From: Leptolyngbya ohadii IS1
GTDB lineage: Bacteria; Cyanobacteriota; Cyanobacteriia; Elainellales; Elainellaceae
Assembly (NCBI RefSeq): GCF_002215035.1
Contig: NZ_NKFP01000006.1
Location: forward strand, 942,530-1,006,529
DNA length: 64,000 nt
Reading direction: 5' to 3'
Position 1 is the stretch's first letter. Every line of letters starts with the position of its first letter. The notes beneath the pieces were generated by a model that was given only the letters and a program-made list of their open reading frames with translations, was not told the DNA's origin and did no database searches. The translations under genes and the position numbers were made by a program. Positions 1 to 9,034 of the stretch are shown piece after piece.

Positions 1-388
1 CAGATCCCTGGGCTGGGGTTGGGAGCGGTGGAGGGGCGATCGGCTCTGTTGCAGCAGGATTGCTGGTGGCGGGATTGATTGCAGGGGCATGAGCAGACGC
101 TACAGGCGGCACCGAAGCAACCAATGGATCGGGCGGAATCAGCGGATCGGGGGCAGGTAAATCCGGGATATCCAGATCAGGGGCGATCGTCGGCGGAATA
201 TAGCTGGGCGTTGCTGGCGCTGCGTTTACCTCCAAGCTGGAGCCACATTGACCGCAGAAGCTGGCATCCGTTTGTACCGATGCACCGCAGTTTGGGCAGG
301 TGGTCATGGCAGGCAAGGGCGTATAGCAGGCTTCGCACTGGATCGCCGCATCTGGATTCTGGTGGTTGCAGTTAGGACAAACAATCAT
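1..388 (-). CDS. Double zinc-ribbon protein, N-terminal part only
   Basis: The reading frame opens with an ATG at 388 on the minus strand and stays open to the window edge, so only about 129 N-terminal residues are visible. They contain two CxxC pairs forming a first zinc ribbon (Cys4, Cys7, Cys18, Cys21) and a second one (Cys31, Cys34, Cys45, Cys48), followed by a Pro/Ala-rich low-complexity linker. From memory of cyanobacterial proteins with this start, an FHA (phosphothreonine-binding) domain usually follows, which would make it a signalling adaptor, but that part lies outside the window. The ribbon structure is seen directly; the FHA assignment is inference. It is followed on the same strand side by pgl, transcribed the same way and ending 78 bp upstream of this start codon. 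Confidence 0.75.
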   Translation of the reverse strand, partial: MIVCPNCNHQNPDAAIQCEACYTPLPAMTTCPNCGASVQTDASFCGQCGSSLEVNAAPATPSYIPPTIAPDLDIPDLPAPDPLIPPDPLVASVPPVASAHAPAINPATSNPAATEPIAPPPLPTPAQGS

Positions 389-466
389 GCCCCGTCTCCC
401 GATCGTCACTCAAAGTCGTACTGACTCTATCTTATTGGCTTTGGGTCGCTCTACCGCATGGATTGC

Positions 467-1195
467 TTATGCCTGGGGTAAATTTGCCCCTGCTGCCTGA
501 TCCAGAAGCCACCAGAGTTCGCCATGTTCGGGGTGGACTAGGCTGGACGGGTAGGTGGAGGTATCGGGGTTGGGGGAAAAGACGTGAGAAAGGGCATTTT
601 GCTTGTTCTCCCCTGCCACCATAAAAATAATCGTGCGCGACTCGTTGATGATCGGTACAGTCATCGTGATCCGGGGCTGTCCGTCTTTGTTGCCTACCGT
701 TGCTAGAAGATCGCACACCTGAAGCGCCTCTGTATGGGGAAACAGGGAAGCCGTATGTCCATCGTCGCCCATGCCCAGCAGCATCACGTCGATGTGGGGA
801 ATCTCGTCCCGATCGAGGTTAAAGAACTGCCTTAGCTCGCGATCGTATTTTGCCGCCGCATCTACCGGATCAGCGTCATCGGTGGGCATGGGGTGAATAT
901 TGGCTGCTGGTAGGGGAACTTTATCCAGCCATGCCTGTCTTGCCATACGAGCGTTGCTGTCGGGATGGTCGTGGGAGACGAATCGCTCATCGCCCCAGAA
1001 GATCTGAATTTTGTCCCAGGGCAAGTCCTGCTGCGCCAGTGCCTCGTACAGCGGTTTGGGCGTGCTTCCTCCCGATAGGGCGATCGTTGCAACATCCCGT
1101 TCCGCAATTGCCTGCCGCAGTTTCTCCAGCACCAGTTCCAGCGATCGTTGAATCAGCGCGCCGGTGTCCGGCAAAACTTCAATGTGCTTGCTCAC
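467..1195 (-). CDS. pgl: 6-phosphogluconolactonase
   Basis: A 242-residue protein of the PGL/NagB sugar isomerase fold (DevB type). It hydrolyses 6-phosphogluconolactone to 6-phosphogluconate, the second step of the oxidative pentose phosphate pathway, in the cytosol. Family marks seen are the ALSGGSTP phosphate-binding loop near residue 40, the FWGDERFV segment near 66 and the LLGMGDDGHTASLFP segment near 140. Length is typical for the family. The ATG at 1195 directly follows a short A/T- and GAGG-containing leader (aggaggaaaa on the coding strand), a good ribosome site. It is co-directional with the zinc-ribbon gene downstream. In cyanobacteria this pathway provides NADPH in the dark; no regulatory site is evident here. 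Confidence 0.96.
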   Translation of the reverse strand: MSKHIEVLPDTGALIQRSLELVLEKLRQAIAERDVATIALSGGSTPKPLYEALAQQDLPWDKIQIFWGDERFVSHDHPDSNARMARQAWLDKVPLPAANIHPMPTDDADPVDAAAKYDRELRQFFNLDRDEIPHIDVMLLGMGDDGHTASLFPHTEALQVCDLLATVGNKDGQPRITMTVPIINESRTIIFMVAGENKQNALSHVFSPNPDTSTYPSSLVHPEHGELWWLLDQAAGANLPQA

Positions 1196-1281
1196 GTTTT
1201 CCTCCTCAACACGCGAATTGGTTCACCCGATTGCGATCGTTCGGCGATTTGATTCAGCAGGGTTTTCCTCTTGTGACCTGC

Positions 1282-1447
1282 CAACCCACAATTACCCAAC
1301 CCACAATTACCCAACAGTGTAGGCAAACTTTTAGCCCAGGCAGAACGATATTCCAGATTCCTTTAGCTTGTGTCTGTGAATACTGTACCTACCGCTTTCA
1401 CACCTACTGCTTTTACACCTAATTGCTCTCACACCTACTGCTTCTAC
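1282..1447. repeat. Two small tandem arrays upstream of hpsJ
   Basis: The 451-bp gap between pgl and hpsJ carries two separate arrays of 15-bp units. The first is two exact copies of caacccacaattacc at 1282-1311. The second is four degenerate units of the type acctactgcttttac at 1387-1401, 1402-1416, 1417-1432 (one extra base) and 1433-1447. The rest of the gap shows no gene. The 112-codon minus-strand frame through it is low complexity and has no ribosome site. Confidence 0.85.
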
Positions 1448-1646
1448 AAACGGTATTCTGCCAGGTTTAGCCCGGCTTCCCCAGTCCCCTTCGGATGGAT
1501 TTCTAGCAGATTGTTGCGTTCCTGGACTCTCAGGGAAAGCTACACTGGAGAGTCTGCTCATTCGCCTTAATGCCTTAATTAAAAGTTGCGCTGATGCCCC
1601 TTCCACTCCAGAATGAAGTCCGTTGCCGTCAAGAATTAACGAAACT

Positions 1647-2438
1647 ATGACTTTGAAACAAGCTCCCACAACCCAACGCCCCTACTCAGTTCTGGTGTCC
1701 CGTGCCCTCAAGATCGTCGGCATCGTTGTCACCCTGGCTGCCCTGGTCGATATCCTGATCCTGCCGATTCCTTACCAGTTGGGCGATCGCCAGTGGCAGA
1801 TTAACTTTGCGGCGCAAATGGTCGATCGAGGTGTGGTTCCTTTGGTCGGAATTGCCCTGATCCTGACGGGTTTCTGGGTCGATAGTGTCGCAGGGGGACT
1901 GACGGAGCGCAAGCGGCTGTGGCAAGACCCGCGTTTCTATGCCTGTCTGCTGTCCAGCTTGCTGGGGCTGATGTTTGTGCTGCTGTTTCCGCTTCACCTG
2001 AATAACGTGCGGATTGGCAATACCGAAGTACAGGGACAGCTTGAGCAGCAGGCAACCCAGGCGCAAACCGACATTAACACCCGCCTCCAGGCAGAAGTGC
2101 AGTCCCAGCGGCAGCAGATTCAGCAGCTTTTGGGCGCAACCGATGAGCAGCTTCAGCAGTTGGTGACTGCCGGACAGTTGAGCCAGGAGCAAGCTAACCG
2201 GATTAAAGAGTTCAAGGCAAACCCCGCAAGCCTGGATACCTTCCTGAAGGAGCGGGAAGGGCAACTCCGGGAGCAGCTTCAGTCTCAGGTCGGCGTTCGC
2301 AAAGAGGAGCAGGCAGCAGCCATTCGCAATGAGGCATTGAAGTCCGGGTTACGCGTTGGTCTGAGCAGTTTACTTCTAGCGATCGGCTTTAGCGCAGTCG
2401 GCTGGCTGGGACTGAGAAACTTGGCAAGCGATCGATAA
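1647..2438 (+). CDS. hpsJ: HpsJ-like membrane protein
   Basis: A 263-residue protein counted from the ATG at 1647; a TTG at 1623 would add eight residues but has no better ribosome site. It has two N-terminal membrane spans (about residues 20-42 and 62-82 with a conserved RQWQ...MVDRG segment between them), a third span near 103-121, a long Gln-rich coiled coil (about 130-225, many QQ and LQ heptads) and a final span near the C terminus. This matches the HpsJ family of the hormogonium polysaccharide system and its cyanoexosortase-associated relatives. The role inferred is in exopolysaccharide or surface-protein export in the inner membrane. A glycosyltransferase follows 83 bp downstream on the same strand and a PEP-CTERM substrate is present at 22.6-23.5 kb, both compatible. 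The family call is recognition by sequence pattern, not by search. Confidence 0.7.
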   Translation: MTLKQAPTTQRPYSVLVSRALKIVGIVVTLAALVDILILPIPYQLGDRQWQINFAAQMVDRGVVPLVGIALILTGFWVDSVAGGLTERKRLWQDPRFYACLLSSLLGLMFVLLFPLHLNNVRIGNTEVQGQLEQQATQAQTDINTRLQAEVQSQRQQIQQLLGATDEQLQQLVTAGQLSQEQANRIKEFKANPASLDTFLKEREGQLREQLQSQVGVRKEEQAAAIRNEALKSGLRVGLSSLLLAIGFSAVGWLGLRNLASDR

Positions 2439-2521
2439 CCCTAAATCTGAATCCCAAACCTGTTCCGCATCCCTTTCGATCCTTCCTTCCGCCGCATTCT
2501 ACCCCTCAATCGATTCAGGCT

Positions 2522-3508
2522 ATGTTCTCGATTTACATCCTCACGTTTAACGAAGAGCTGGATATCGGTGCCTGTATCGAGTCCGCCCTACTTTCCGATG
2601 ATGTGGTCGTGGTTGATTCTTGCAGCAGCGATCGCACGGTCGAGATTGCCACTGAAATCGCCAGCCGCTTTCCGGTACGGGTGGTGCAGCATCCCTTTGA
2701 GAGCCACGGCAAGCAGCGAACCTGGATGCTGGAGGCGGTGCCGCCTAAGCATGAATGGGTCTATATCCTAGAAGCCGATGAGCGCATGACCCCCGAACTG
2801 TTTCAGGAGTGCCTGGCTGCGATTCAGGACGATCGCTCTGGAAATCGCTATGTGGGGTACTATGTCGCCGAACGGGTGATGTTTATGGGGCAGTGGATTC
2901 GTCGCAGCACCCAGTATCCCCGCTACCAGCTCAGGCTGTTGCGCCACGGCAAGGTCTGGTTTAACGACTACGGACATACAGAGCGGGAAGTTTGTCAGGG
3001 GGAAACGGGATTTTTGCAGCAGACCTATCCCCACTACACTTGCAGCAAAGGCTTGAGCCGCTGGATCGAAAAGCACAACCGCTATTCCACCGATGAGGCG
3101 ATCGAAACCCTGCATCAGCTGGAAGCGGGGGCGGTGAACTGGCGCAATTTGCTCCTGGGAAGAACGGAAGTCGATCGGCGGCGTGCGCTGAAGGATCTGT
3201 CCCTGCGGATGCCGTTTCGTCCGCTGATTCGTTTCCTGTATATGTATTTGTTGCTGGGCGGCTGGCAAGATGGGCGGGCAGGCTTTGCCTGGTGTACGCT
3301 TCAGGCGTTTTACGAGTACCTGATTGTCCTGAAAGTGCGAGAACTCCGACAGGCTGCTGCTGCGACGCCTACCCCTACCCCTGCTCTTCAGCAGTGTCCC
3401 GGTGCCCAGAATGCGTCGAGTGTCTCTGCAAGTGTCGCTACAAATGTCTCTGCAAGTGTCTCTGCAAGTGTCACTGTGAATACAGATAAAGATAAGATTT
3501 ACTCGTAG
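2522..3508 (+). CDS. Family 2 glycosyltransferase (WaaE/KdtX-like)
   Basis: A 328-residue GT-A fold glycosyltransferase without signal peptide. The N-terminal ILTFNEE motif (residues 6-12), DSCSSDRT (32-39) and the acidic EADE metal/nucleotide site (84-87) are typical of the GT2 subgroup related to the LPS core beta-1,4-glucosyltransferase WaaE/KdtX. A hydrophobic segment around 235-250 (FLYMYLLLGGW) suggests membrane association. Likely role: sugar transfer to a lipid-linked or surface polysaccharide; donor and acceptor cannot be told. It sits behind hpsJ on the same strand. Oddity: the last 45 residues after the conserved domain are a Pro/Thr then Ser-Ala-Val repeat (SASV units) encoded by a small tandem DNA repeat at about 3418-3478, so the C terminus looks like a recent low-complexity addition. 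Confidence 0.88.
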   Translation: MFSIYILTFNEELDIGACIESALLSDDVVVVDSCSSDRTVEIATEIASRFPVRVVQHPFESHGKQRTWMLEAVPPKHEWVYILEADERMTPELFQECLAAIQDDRSGNRYVGYYVAERVMFMGQWIRRSTQYPRYQLRLLRHGKVWFNDYGHTEREVCQGETGFLQQTYPHYTCSKGLSRWIEKHNRYSTDEAIETLHQLEAGAVNWRNLLLGRTEVDRRRALKDLSLRMPFRPLIRFLYMYLLLGGWQDGRAGFAWCTLQAFYEYLIVLKVRELRQAAAATPTPTPALQQCPGAQNASSVSASVATNVSASVSASVTVNTDKDKIYS

Positions 3509-3567
3509 TAGGAATGTCACTCATTCCGATAGAATCATTTCACGCTGAAATCTTGCCTTTGGCAGAG

Positions 3568-3587
3568 GCGATCGTGCGATCGCTTTT
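3568..3587 (+). terminator. HIP1-built hairpin terminator after the glycosyltransferase
   Basis: Two overlapping HIP1-type octamers give the perfect stem gcgatcg (3568-3574) / cgatcgc (3577-3583), more realistically five pairs with a six-base loop, followed by tttt at 3584-3587. It lies 60 bp after the glycosyltransferase stop codon. Structure is seen; termination is inferred. Confidence 0.55.
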
Positions 3588-3899
3588 CGGCATAGGGAAG
3601 CAGTCCTGACTTCTATCGTAAATTCAAACCTCAGTTGCCGTCGTTGACAGAATTTAGCTCAAGTTACCTTGAAACAATTGTTTCTAAATATTACAAATAT
3701 AAGTAAGTCGTACTAGACCGCTAAAACTGTGGGGACAGTCCCAGATCTCACTTAGACCTCTCACTTAAAAGGGTAGATGAGTGTCAGAGCGAAGACCTAG
3801 ACCCAATTCTGTCGGAATTCATACCAAAGTTTTTGATTAAGCCGGGTATTGCAATCGATGCGGTGGTTCTCCCGCTCAAGGTATTGAAAGGAGCAAAAA
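3588..3899. other. Leader region of the DUF502 gene
   Basis: A 312-bp non-coding stretch. I see no ORF and no repeat; the AT-rich part around 3660-3720 is the best place for a promoter. At 3887-3893 the run aaaggag is a near-perfect ribosome site six bases before the TTG at 3900, which decides the start of the next gene. Confidence 0.5.
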
Positions 3900-4640
3900 T
3901 TGTCTCTACTCCAACGCTTTAAGCAAGACCTCAAAAATGACCTGATTGCTGGGCTGCTGGTGGTAATTCCGCTGGCAACTACGATCTGGCTCAGCTATAC
4001 CATCGCAACCTGGGTCATTGACTTTCTGACGCGCATCCCCAAACGGCTCGATCCCTTCAATGGGCTAAATCCGTTGCTGGGTGATCTGCTCAACTTTGCG
4101 ATCGGGCTAACCGTTCCCCTGGCGTTCATTCTGTTAACGGGCTTGATGGCGCGGAACATTGCGGGTCGCTGGCTGCTAGATGTGGGTGAACGTCTGCTGC
4201 AAGCCATTCCTCTGGCGGGTGCAGTTTACAAAACCCTGAAGCAACTCCTGGAAACCCTCCTGCGCGACACCAACAATAAATTCCGGCGCGTGGTGCTGGT
4301 GGAATATCCGCGTAAGGGAATTTGGGCGATCGCCTTTGTGACGGGGGTTATGAGTCCGCAGATTCAGTCTCAGATGACGGGAACGATGCTGAGCGTCTTT
4401 ATCCCAACGACGCCCAATCCGACGACGGGCTGGTATGCGGTGGTTCCAGAGGACGAAGTCGTGAATCTGTCGCTGTCGATCGAGGATGCGTTCAAGATTG
4501 TGGTATCCGGCGGCATTGTCAGCCCTGGCTCAACCAGTCTCCCTGCTCTCAGCGGCTACGAGAGTCGCGAACCTGCGATCGAACCTGCTTCAGATAAATC
4601 CCTCCAGCCGTTATCGGCGGCTAAGACGGAAGAAGCGTAG
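3900..4640 (+). CDS. DUF502 family membrane protein
   Basis: A 246-residue protein starting with TTG at 3900, chosen because of the strong aaaggag ribosome site just upstream and because the conserved N terminus (LLQRFKQDLKNDLIAGLLVVIPLATT) begins here. Two membrane spans lie near residues 16-40 and 62-84, followed by the conserved PLAGAVYKTLKQLLETL segment and a soluble beta-rich region with a FIPTTPNPTTGW motif. This is the DUF502 family, common in cyanobacteria and plant chloroplast/Golgi relatives (COV-like). The molecular function is unknown. The C-terminal 25 residues are a variable tail. Transcribed alone; the next gene is convergent. Confidence 0.9.
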   Translation: MSLLQRFKQDLKNDLIAGLLVVIPLATTIWLSYTIATWVIDFLTRIPKRLDPFNGLNPLLGDLLNFAIGLTVPLAFILLTGLMARNIAGRWLLDVGERLLQAIPLAGAVYKTLKQLLETLLRDTNNKFRRVVLVEYPRKGIWAIAFVTGVMSPQIQSQMTGTMLSVFIPTTPNPTTGWYAVVPEDEVVNLSLSIEDAFKIVVSGGIVSPGSTSLPALSGYESREPAIEPASDKSLQPLSAAKTEEA

Positions 4641-4754
4641 ATTGCATAAAAAACCCGCTCAACCAGGAACGGGGCGTTTGACACAAAAAATTAGCTTACC
4701 GCTTCAGCAGAACCTTACTTCCAACCCACAGTCAAACATCGAACGTCGAGCCAA

Positions 4755-5375
4755 TTACAGTCGATCGTTTTCGGGGGAAGTGCTGCTGCCTGCCTGACGG
4801 AACAGGTTGCCTGCGGCATCGTTTTGATAAACGCAGTCGATTCGAGTATTGCCGTCTGCCCGATCGATGTCTCCGGTATAGGCAAAAGTGTTCATGCGTC
4901 GGCGGCACTCGGTCATCTGTTCACCGTTAATTAAGTTGCGGCTTTGCAGAATGTTCCAGTTGCTGCTTCTAAGCACACAGCCCGGAACCATACGCGGCTG
5001 CGTCACAAAGACGCTAAAGGGGTTGAGGGTCATAAATGCCCGCAGGTCTACCGTCACCGCACTCGCGCCGTACTGCAAGCAGATTTCTGGGTTAGGCGAT
5101 GCCTGTTCAATATCCACGCGGGTCGCCACGCTGCTCAGGTTCGACGAGGGCGTGTAGGAGCCGAAGAACATCCCTAAGCCGATGCCCACAATAAATACCG
5201 TCGCTAGAATTGCGCCTGTGGTATAGGTCAAGGCTCCGCCAAAGAGTCCCTTTTGCTGCGGTTTTTCGGGTTTGTCCATATAGGGATCTCGGTCATAGTA
5301 GTCCCGATCCCGATCGCGATCGTCGGAGTAACGGGGCGATCGAGGCGGTGTTTTTGGAGGTCTACGTTTGATCAT
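4755..5375 (-). CDS. DUF3172 membrane-anchored protein
   Basis: A 206-residue protein. The N-terminal 45 residues are strongly charged (RDRDRDYYDRDP repeats), then one membrane span at about 48-72 (TTGAILATVFIVGIGLGMFFG), then a globular C-terminal domain with four conserved-looking cysteines, consistent with an extracytoplasmic or lumenal domain. This is the cyanobacterial DUF3172 family; I know of no assigned function. It converges with the DUF502 gene (114 bp between the stops), so both may share termination signals. The charged Arg/Asp N terminus is encoded by repeated HIP1-like cgatcgcgatcg DNA around 5300-5340. Confidence 0.85.
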   Translation of the reverse strand: MIKRRPPKTPPRSPRYSDDRDRDRDYYDRDPYMDKPEKPQQKGLFGGALTYTTGAILATVFIVGIGLGMFFGSYTPSSNLSSVATRVDIEQASPNPEICLQYGASAVTVDLRAFMTLNPFSVFVTQPRMVPGCVLRSSNWNILQSRNLINGEQMTECRRRMNTFAYTGDIDRADGNTRIDCVYQNDAAGNLFRQAGSSTSPENDRL

Positions 5376-5706
5376 AGGGATGCGTCACTAGGCTGACTAT
5401 CTATCCAGAGCAGGCAATCCTGTTGGTCAATGGGTGGAACTATACGGGCGAAGACATCAAAAGAATGAGATGATTTTTCACCCTATCATTCCTTCTTCCA
5501 GTTGCCCCTCTTCCAGTTTAAGAGAAGCATCGCCGATCGGCTGCACTCGGAGGGAAATCATGACTCGGCGGTCGGGCGAACTTTGTGAGCTAAATCGGGG
5601 CAGGAATAAATCGATTCGATAGAGGCTTGCAGGAAGTGTCAAAATAAAGAAAAAATAATAATCTTTGCTGTCCTGTAATTGCTGTTTTGTCTGTCTCGTA
5701 GCCGCA

Positions 5707-5758
5707 GGGTTGAAAGGCAGGGTTAAAAGACAGGGTTGAAAGGCAGGCTTGAAAGGCA
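5707..5758. repeat. Four 13-bp tandem units
   Basis: Units of the type gggttgaaaggca at 5707-5719, 5720-5732, 5733-5745 and 5746-5758, with one to three differences between them. They lie in the 485-bp gap (5376-5860) between the divergent DUF3172 and ABC-2 permease genes. The rest of the gap shows no supported gene; minus-strand frames that cross the array are low-complexity by-products. Confidence 0.88.
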
Positions 5759-5860
5759 GAGTGTAACCGCAGAACATCTTCAAGGCTAAGGTGCAAAGCT
5801 TAAGTTGCCCTATCTCAGTGCCATTTTGTTGAGTGCCATTTTATTGATCGGCAGGTCATC

Positions 5861-6646
5861 GTGCTTAAAGCTTCTTCGATTCGCGGCATTTTCACCGATA
5901 GTTTGACCGTTTTCTGGGGCGACTGGCTCGACTTGCGAGTTCGTTTGCCTCAGGTGATTGCTTCTGGCTTAATTTCGCCTCTCATCTACATTCTGGCGTT
6001 TGGTCTGGGCTTGGGTAGTGCGCTGGCAGTGCGTCCGCCGATCGGGGATTCCTATCTGGAGTTCATTCTGCCGGGAATGGTTGCCCTCTCCTCAATGACG
6101 ATTAGCTTTGGCGGCACCACCTTTTCGATCTGCGGCGAACGGCTCTACTCCAAAACCTTTGAGGAAATCCTGCTGCTTCCGGTTCATCCCCTGGCACTGT
6201 TCCTGGGTAAGATGCTGGCAGGCGTGGTGCGCGGACTGATGACCTCCGGTGCGGTGATTGTCGTGGCGCTGCTGTTTACGCGCAATCTGGCATTTCTGAA
6301 TCCGCTGTTTCTGCTGGTGCTGGTGCTGAACTGCGCGATTTTCTCCGGCTTGGGCGTGATCGCAGGTCTAAACGTCAAATCCCTGGAAGGCGTGGGGTTG
6401 ATCAATAACTTCTTGATTGTGCCCATGTCCTTCCTCGGTGCAACCTTCTTTGATCCCACAAAGCTCCCCATGCTGTTCAAAGGCATTATCTTCCTGCTGC
6501 CCCTCACCTACACCAGTATCAGCCTCCGATCGATCGTGCTGGATTCGCTGGCGAACTTTCCCTGGTACAGTATTCCAATTCTGCTGATCGCAGGGATTGC
6601 GCTATCGGCGATCGGGGCTTATCAGTTCTCGCATCAGCAGGACTAA
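5861..6646 (+). CDS. ABC-2 type transporter permease
   Basis: A 261-residue integral membrane protein starting with GTG at 5861. Six membrane spans are visible, with the ABC-2 signature region in the middle (LPGMVALSSMTISFGGTTFSI, then EEILLLPVHPL). It belongs to the ABC-2/NodJ-like exporter permeases, which move polysaccharides, lipids or drugs out of the cell together with a separate ATPase. No ATPase gene is adjacent; lysS follows 46 bp downstream on the same strand, so the partner must be encoded elsewhere. Substrate cannot be inferred. Only a weak ribosome site precedes the GTG (ggcaggtcatc), and no nearer ATG gives a full-length family N terminus. Confidence 0.88.
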   Translation: MLKASSIRGIFTDSLTVFWGDWLDLRVRLPQVIASGLISPLIYILAFGLGLGSALAVRPPIGDSYLEFILPGMVALSSMTISFGGTTFSICGERLYSKTFEEILLLPVHPLALFLGKMLAGVVRGLMTSGAVIVVALLFTRNLAFLNPLFLLVLVLNCAIFSGLGVIAGLNVKSLEGVGLINNFLIVPMSFLGATFFDPTKLPMLFKGIIFLLPLTYTSISLRSIVLDSLANFPWYSIPILLIAGIALSAIGAYQFSHQQD

Positions 6647-6692
6647 GCTGAAGATTTTTAAGACTAATTAGACTAACGACTCTCTACCTCCT

Positions 6693-8237
6693 ATGGCTTC
6701 TGAAGACCTCCGTGCGACGCGCCTCGAAAAAGTTGCCCAAATCAAAGAACTGGGCAAAAATCCCTATGCCTATCGCTGGGAAATCACTGCCCATGCCGCA
6801 GAACTCCAGCAAAAATACGCTGATCTGGCAGCGGGAGAAGATCTCGACGTCGAAGTGTCGATCGCCGGACGGATTACGGCTCGTCGGGTGATGGGCAAGC
6901 TGGCATTCTTTACGCTGCAAGACGAGACGGGCACAATTCAGCTGTACCTGGACAAAAAGAAAATCCAGGAATTCATGGGGCAGATCGACGCAGAAGCGTT
7001 TAAGCACCTGACGCAGTTGACCGATACCGGAGACATTCTGGGCGTGAAGGGCACAATCCGCCGCACAGAAAAGGGCGAACTGTCGGTTAGCGTCACCTAC
7101 TACGAAATCCTGACCAAGTCCCTGCTGCCCTTGCCGGACAAGTGGCACGGCTTAACGGACGTGGAAAAACGCTATCGCCAGCGGTACGTCGATCTGATCG
7201 TCAATCCGGAAGTGCGGGAAACCTTTCGCCGCAGAGCCTTGATTACGGCTGCGATTCGTCGCTATCTGGATCAGCAGGGCTTTATCGAGATCGAAACCCC
7301 AGTGCTTCAGCCGGAGGCAGGGGGGGCGGAGGCGCGTCCGTTCGTCACATACCACAACACGCTGGAGATGGAGCTGTATCTGCGGATTGCCACCGAACTG
7401 CACCTGAAGCGGCTAATCGTCGGTGGATTCGAGAAAGTGTTTGAAATGGGGCGAATTTTCCGCAACGAGGGAGTCTCGACGCGCCACAACCCAGAATTCA
7501 CCTCGATCGAGGTTTATCAGGCGTACGCCGACTACCACGACATGATGACCCTTACCGAAAACATCATTGTCTACGCGGCAGAGACGGTACTGGGGACGCT
7601 GAAGATTGCCTACCAGGGACAGGACGTGGATCTGACTCCTCCCTGGCGACGAATCACGATGCACGAAGCGGTACAGGAGCAGAGCGGAATCGACTTCAGC
7701 CAGTTCTCTTCTCTGGAAGAAGCGCGATCGGCGGCAAAGGCAGCAGGGATTAAGGACGTAGAAAAGTGTGAGTCGATCGGCAAACTGCTGAACGAGGCAT
7801 TTGAACAAAAGGTCGAAACCACCCTGATTCAGCCCACCTTTATCCTCGACTATCCGGTCGAAATCTCGCCGCTGGCAAAGCCCCACCGCAGCAAACCCGG
7901 ACTGGTGGAGCGATTCGAGCTATTTATCGTCGGACGCGAAACGGCAAACAGCTTTTCCGAGTTAACTGACCCGATCGATCAGCGGGAACGTCTGGAAGCG
8001 CAGGCTGCTCGCAAAGCCGCCGGAGATCTGGAGGCAAACAGCGTCGATGAGGACTTCCTGACTGCCCTGGAATACGGAATGCCCCCCACCGGAGGGATGG
8101 GGATGGGAATCGATCGTCTGGTGATGCTGCTTTGCGACTGTGCCAGTATCCGGGACGTAATTGCTTTCCCGCTGCTGAAGCCAGAACCCAAGGTAGAAGA
8201 AGGAAAGTCGGAGGAAGTAAAATCGGGCGAAGGATAA
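6693..8237 (+). CDS. lysS: Lysyl-tRNA synthetase, class II
   Basis: A 514-residue class II aminoacyl-tRNA synthetase that charges tRNA-Lys in the cytosol. An N-terminal OB-fold anticodon-binding domain covers about residues 50-150 ([23 protein letters not shown]). Class II motif 1 lies near 190-215 ([22 protein letters not shown]), motif 2 near 250-270 ([11 protein letters not shown]...HNPEFTSIE) and motif 3 near 475-490 ([14 protein letters not shown]). Length and order fit bacterial LysS. A short Glu/Lys-rich tail after residue 495 is variable. The upstream ABC-2 permease is 46 bp away on the same strand, so read-through is possible. Confidence 0.98.
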   Translation: MASEDLRATRLEKVAQIKELGKNPYAYRWEITAHAAELQQKYADLAAGEDLDVEVSIAGRITARRVMGKLAFFTLQDETGTIQLYLDKKKIQEFMGQIDAEAFKHLTQLTDTGDILGVKGTIRRTEKGELSVSVTYYEILTKSLLPLPDKWHGLTDVEKRYRQRYVDLIVNPEVRETFRRRALITAAIRRYLDQQGFIEIETPVLQPEAGGAEARPFVTYHNTLEMELYLRIATELHLKRLIVGGFEKVFEMGRIFRNEGVSTRHNPEFTSIEVYQAYADYHDMMTLTENIIVYAAETVLGTLKIAYQGQDVDLTPPWRRITMHEAVQEQSGIDFSQFSSLEEARSAAKAAGIKDVEKCESIGKLLNEAFEQKVETTLIQPTFILDYPVEISPLAKPHRSKPGLVERFELFIVGRETANSFSELTDPIDQRERLEAQAARKAAGDLEANSVDEDFLTALEYGMPPTGGMGMGIDRLVMLLCDCASIRDVIAFPLLKPEPKVEEGKSEEVKSGEG

Positions 8238-8372
8238 ACTCTGAATGAAGCAGGTCGGCTGCTGTTTAAGGAAACGGTAGAGTTTTCTGGGGGATCGGCG
8301 CAACGGATTTCTAGCTCACTACAATCAGAGCTACACCGCAATTGCACGTCCCCCTAGTTCAATGAAGGCTCG

Positions 8373-8996
8373 ATGAAGTCGCCGCACGTCCTATCTCTGT
8401 TTCTCCTGTCCCTCGGAACTCTTGCTGGCTGTAATCTGACCAAAACCCAGCTTCCGGCTACAGTCAGTTCTCCTGCTCCGTCGATCGCCGTTTCCCCCGC
8501 TGTTTCTCCAACGCCCAACCCTCCTCCGACTGCTCCATCCCTGTTTCCGTCGCCTACCCCTGCTACAGAAATTCAGATCTACCGGGAAAAGACCGGAAAG
8601 TTTGAAGTTGCTTTTCCCAAAGGTTTCGTTTACCAGGACACCGGGAGCGGTGTTGCCTTTGCCTCTGCCGATCAAGGATTTGCCGGAGCTGTAGATTTTG
8701 GCTCTGCTCAGGGACAAAAACTCACGACGGGTCAGCTTGAGGCCGCCCTCAAAGCCGAGTATCAGAATCGACTCAAGGAGGTTAGCTGGACGCGATCGAC
8801 CCTTCAGCCCGATGGCAGTCTCCGCATTGACTGGACGGGCAAAGACGAGCAGGGCAGCACCCTGGATGCCGTCAGCTTTGTGGAGCAGCGAGGCGACACC
8901 CTCTTTATTTTGAATTTATACGGCGTCAACCAGCCCTACCAGAAGTATGAAAAGGATGCTGGGGCGATCGTGAAAAGCTATCGAATTAAATCCTGA
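8373..8996 (+). CDS. Predicted lipoprotein
   Basis: A 207-residue protein with a type II signal peptide ending in the lipobox LAGC (Cys about residue 20). A Pro/Ser/Thr-rich spacer (about 25-65) precedes a compact domain that begins YREKTGKFEVAFPKGF and ends in VKSYRI. That pattern resembles the PsbP/DcrB-like fold seen in many small cyanobacterial lipoproteins, but this is only pattern resemblance. It is probably anchored at the outer face of the plasma or thylakoid membrane. Function unknown. The gene converges with the amino-acid ABC ATPase gene (38 bp between the stops). Confidence 0.8.
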   Translation: MKSPHVLSLFLLSLGTLAGCNLTKTQLPATVSSPAPSIAVSPAVSPTPNPPPTAPSLFPSPTPATEIQIYREKTGKFEVAFPKGFVYQDTGSGVAFASADQGFAGAVDFGSAQGQKLTTGQLEAALKAEYQNRLKEVSWTRSTLQPDGSLRIDWTGKDEQGSTLDAVSFVEQRGDTLFILNLYGVNQPYQKYEKDAGAIVKSYRIKS

Positions 8997-9034
8997 AGAT
9001 TAAATCCTAAAGCTTGAATTTTTAGAGATAAATT

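Noticed and set aside
5478-5796. Minus-strand ORFs of 68 and 101 codons upstream of the ABC-2 permease
   Set aside because: They run through the 13-bp tandem array, giving FNPAFQPC-type repeats, and lack ribosome sites.
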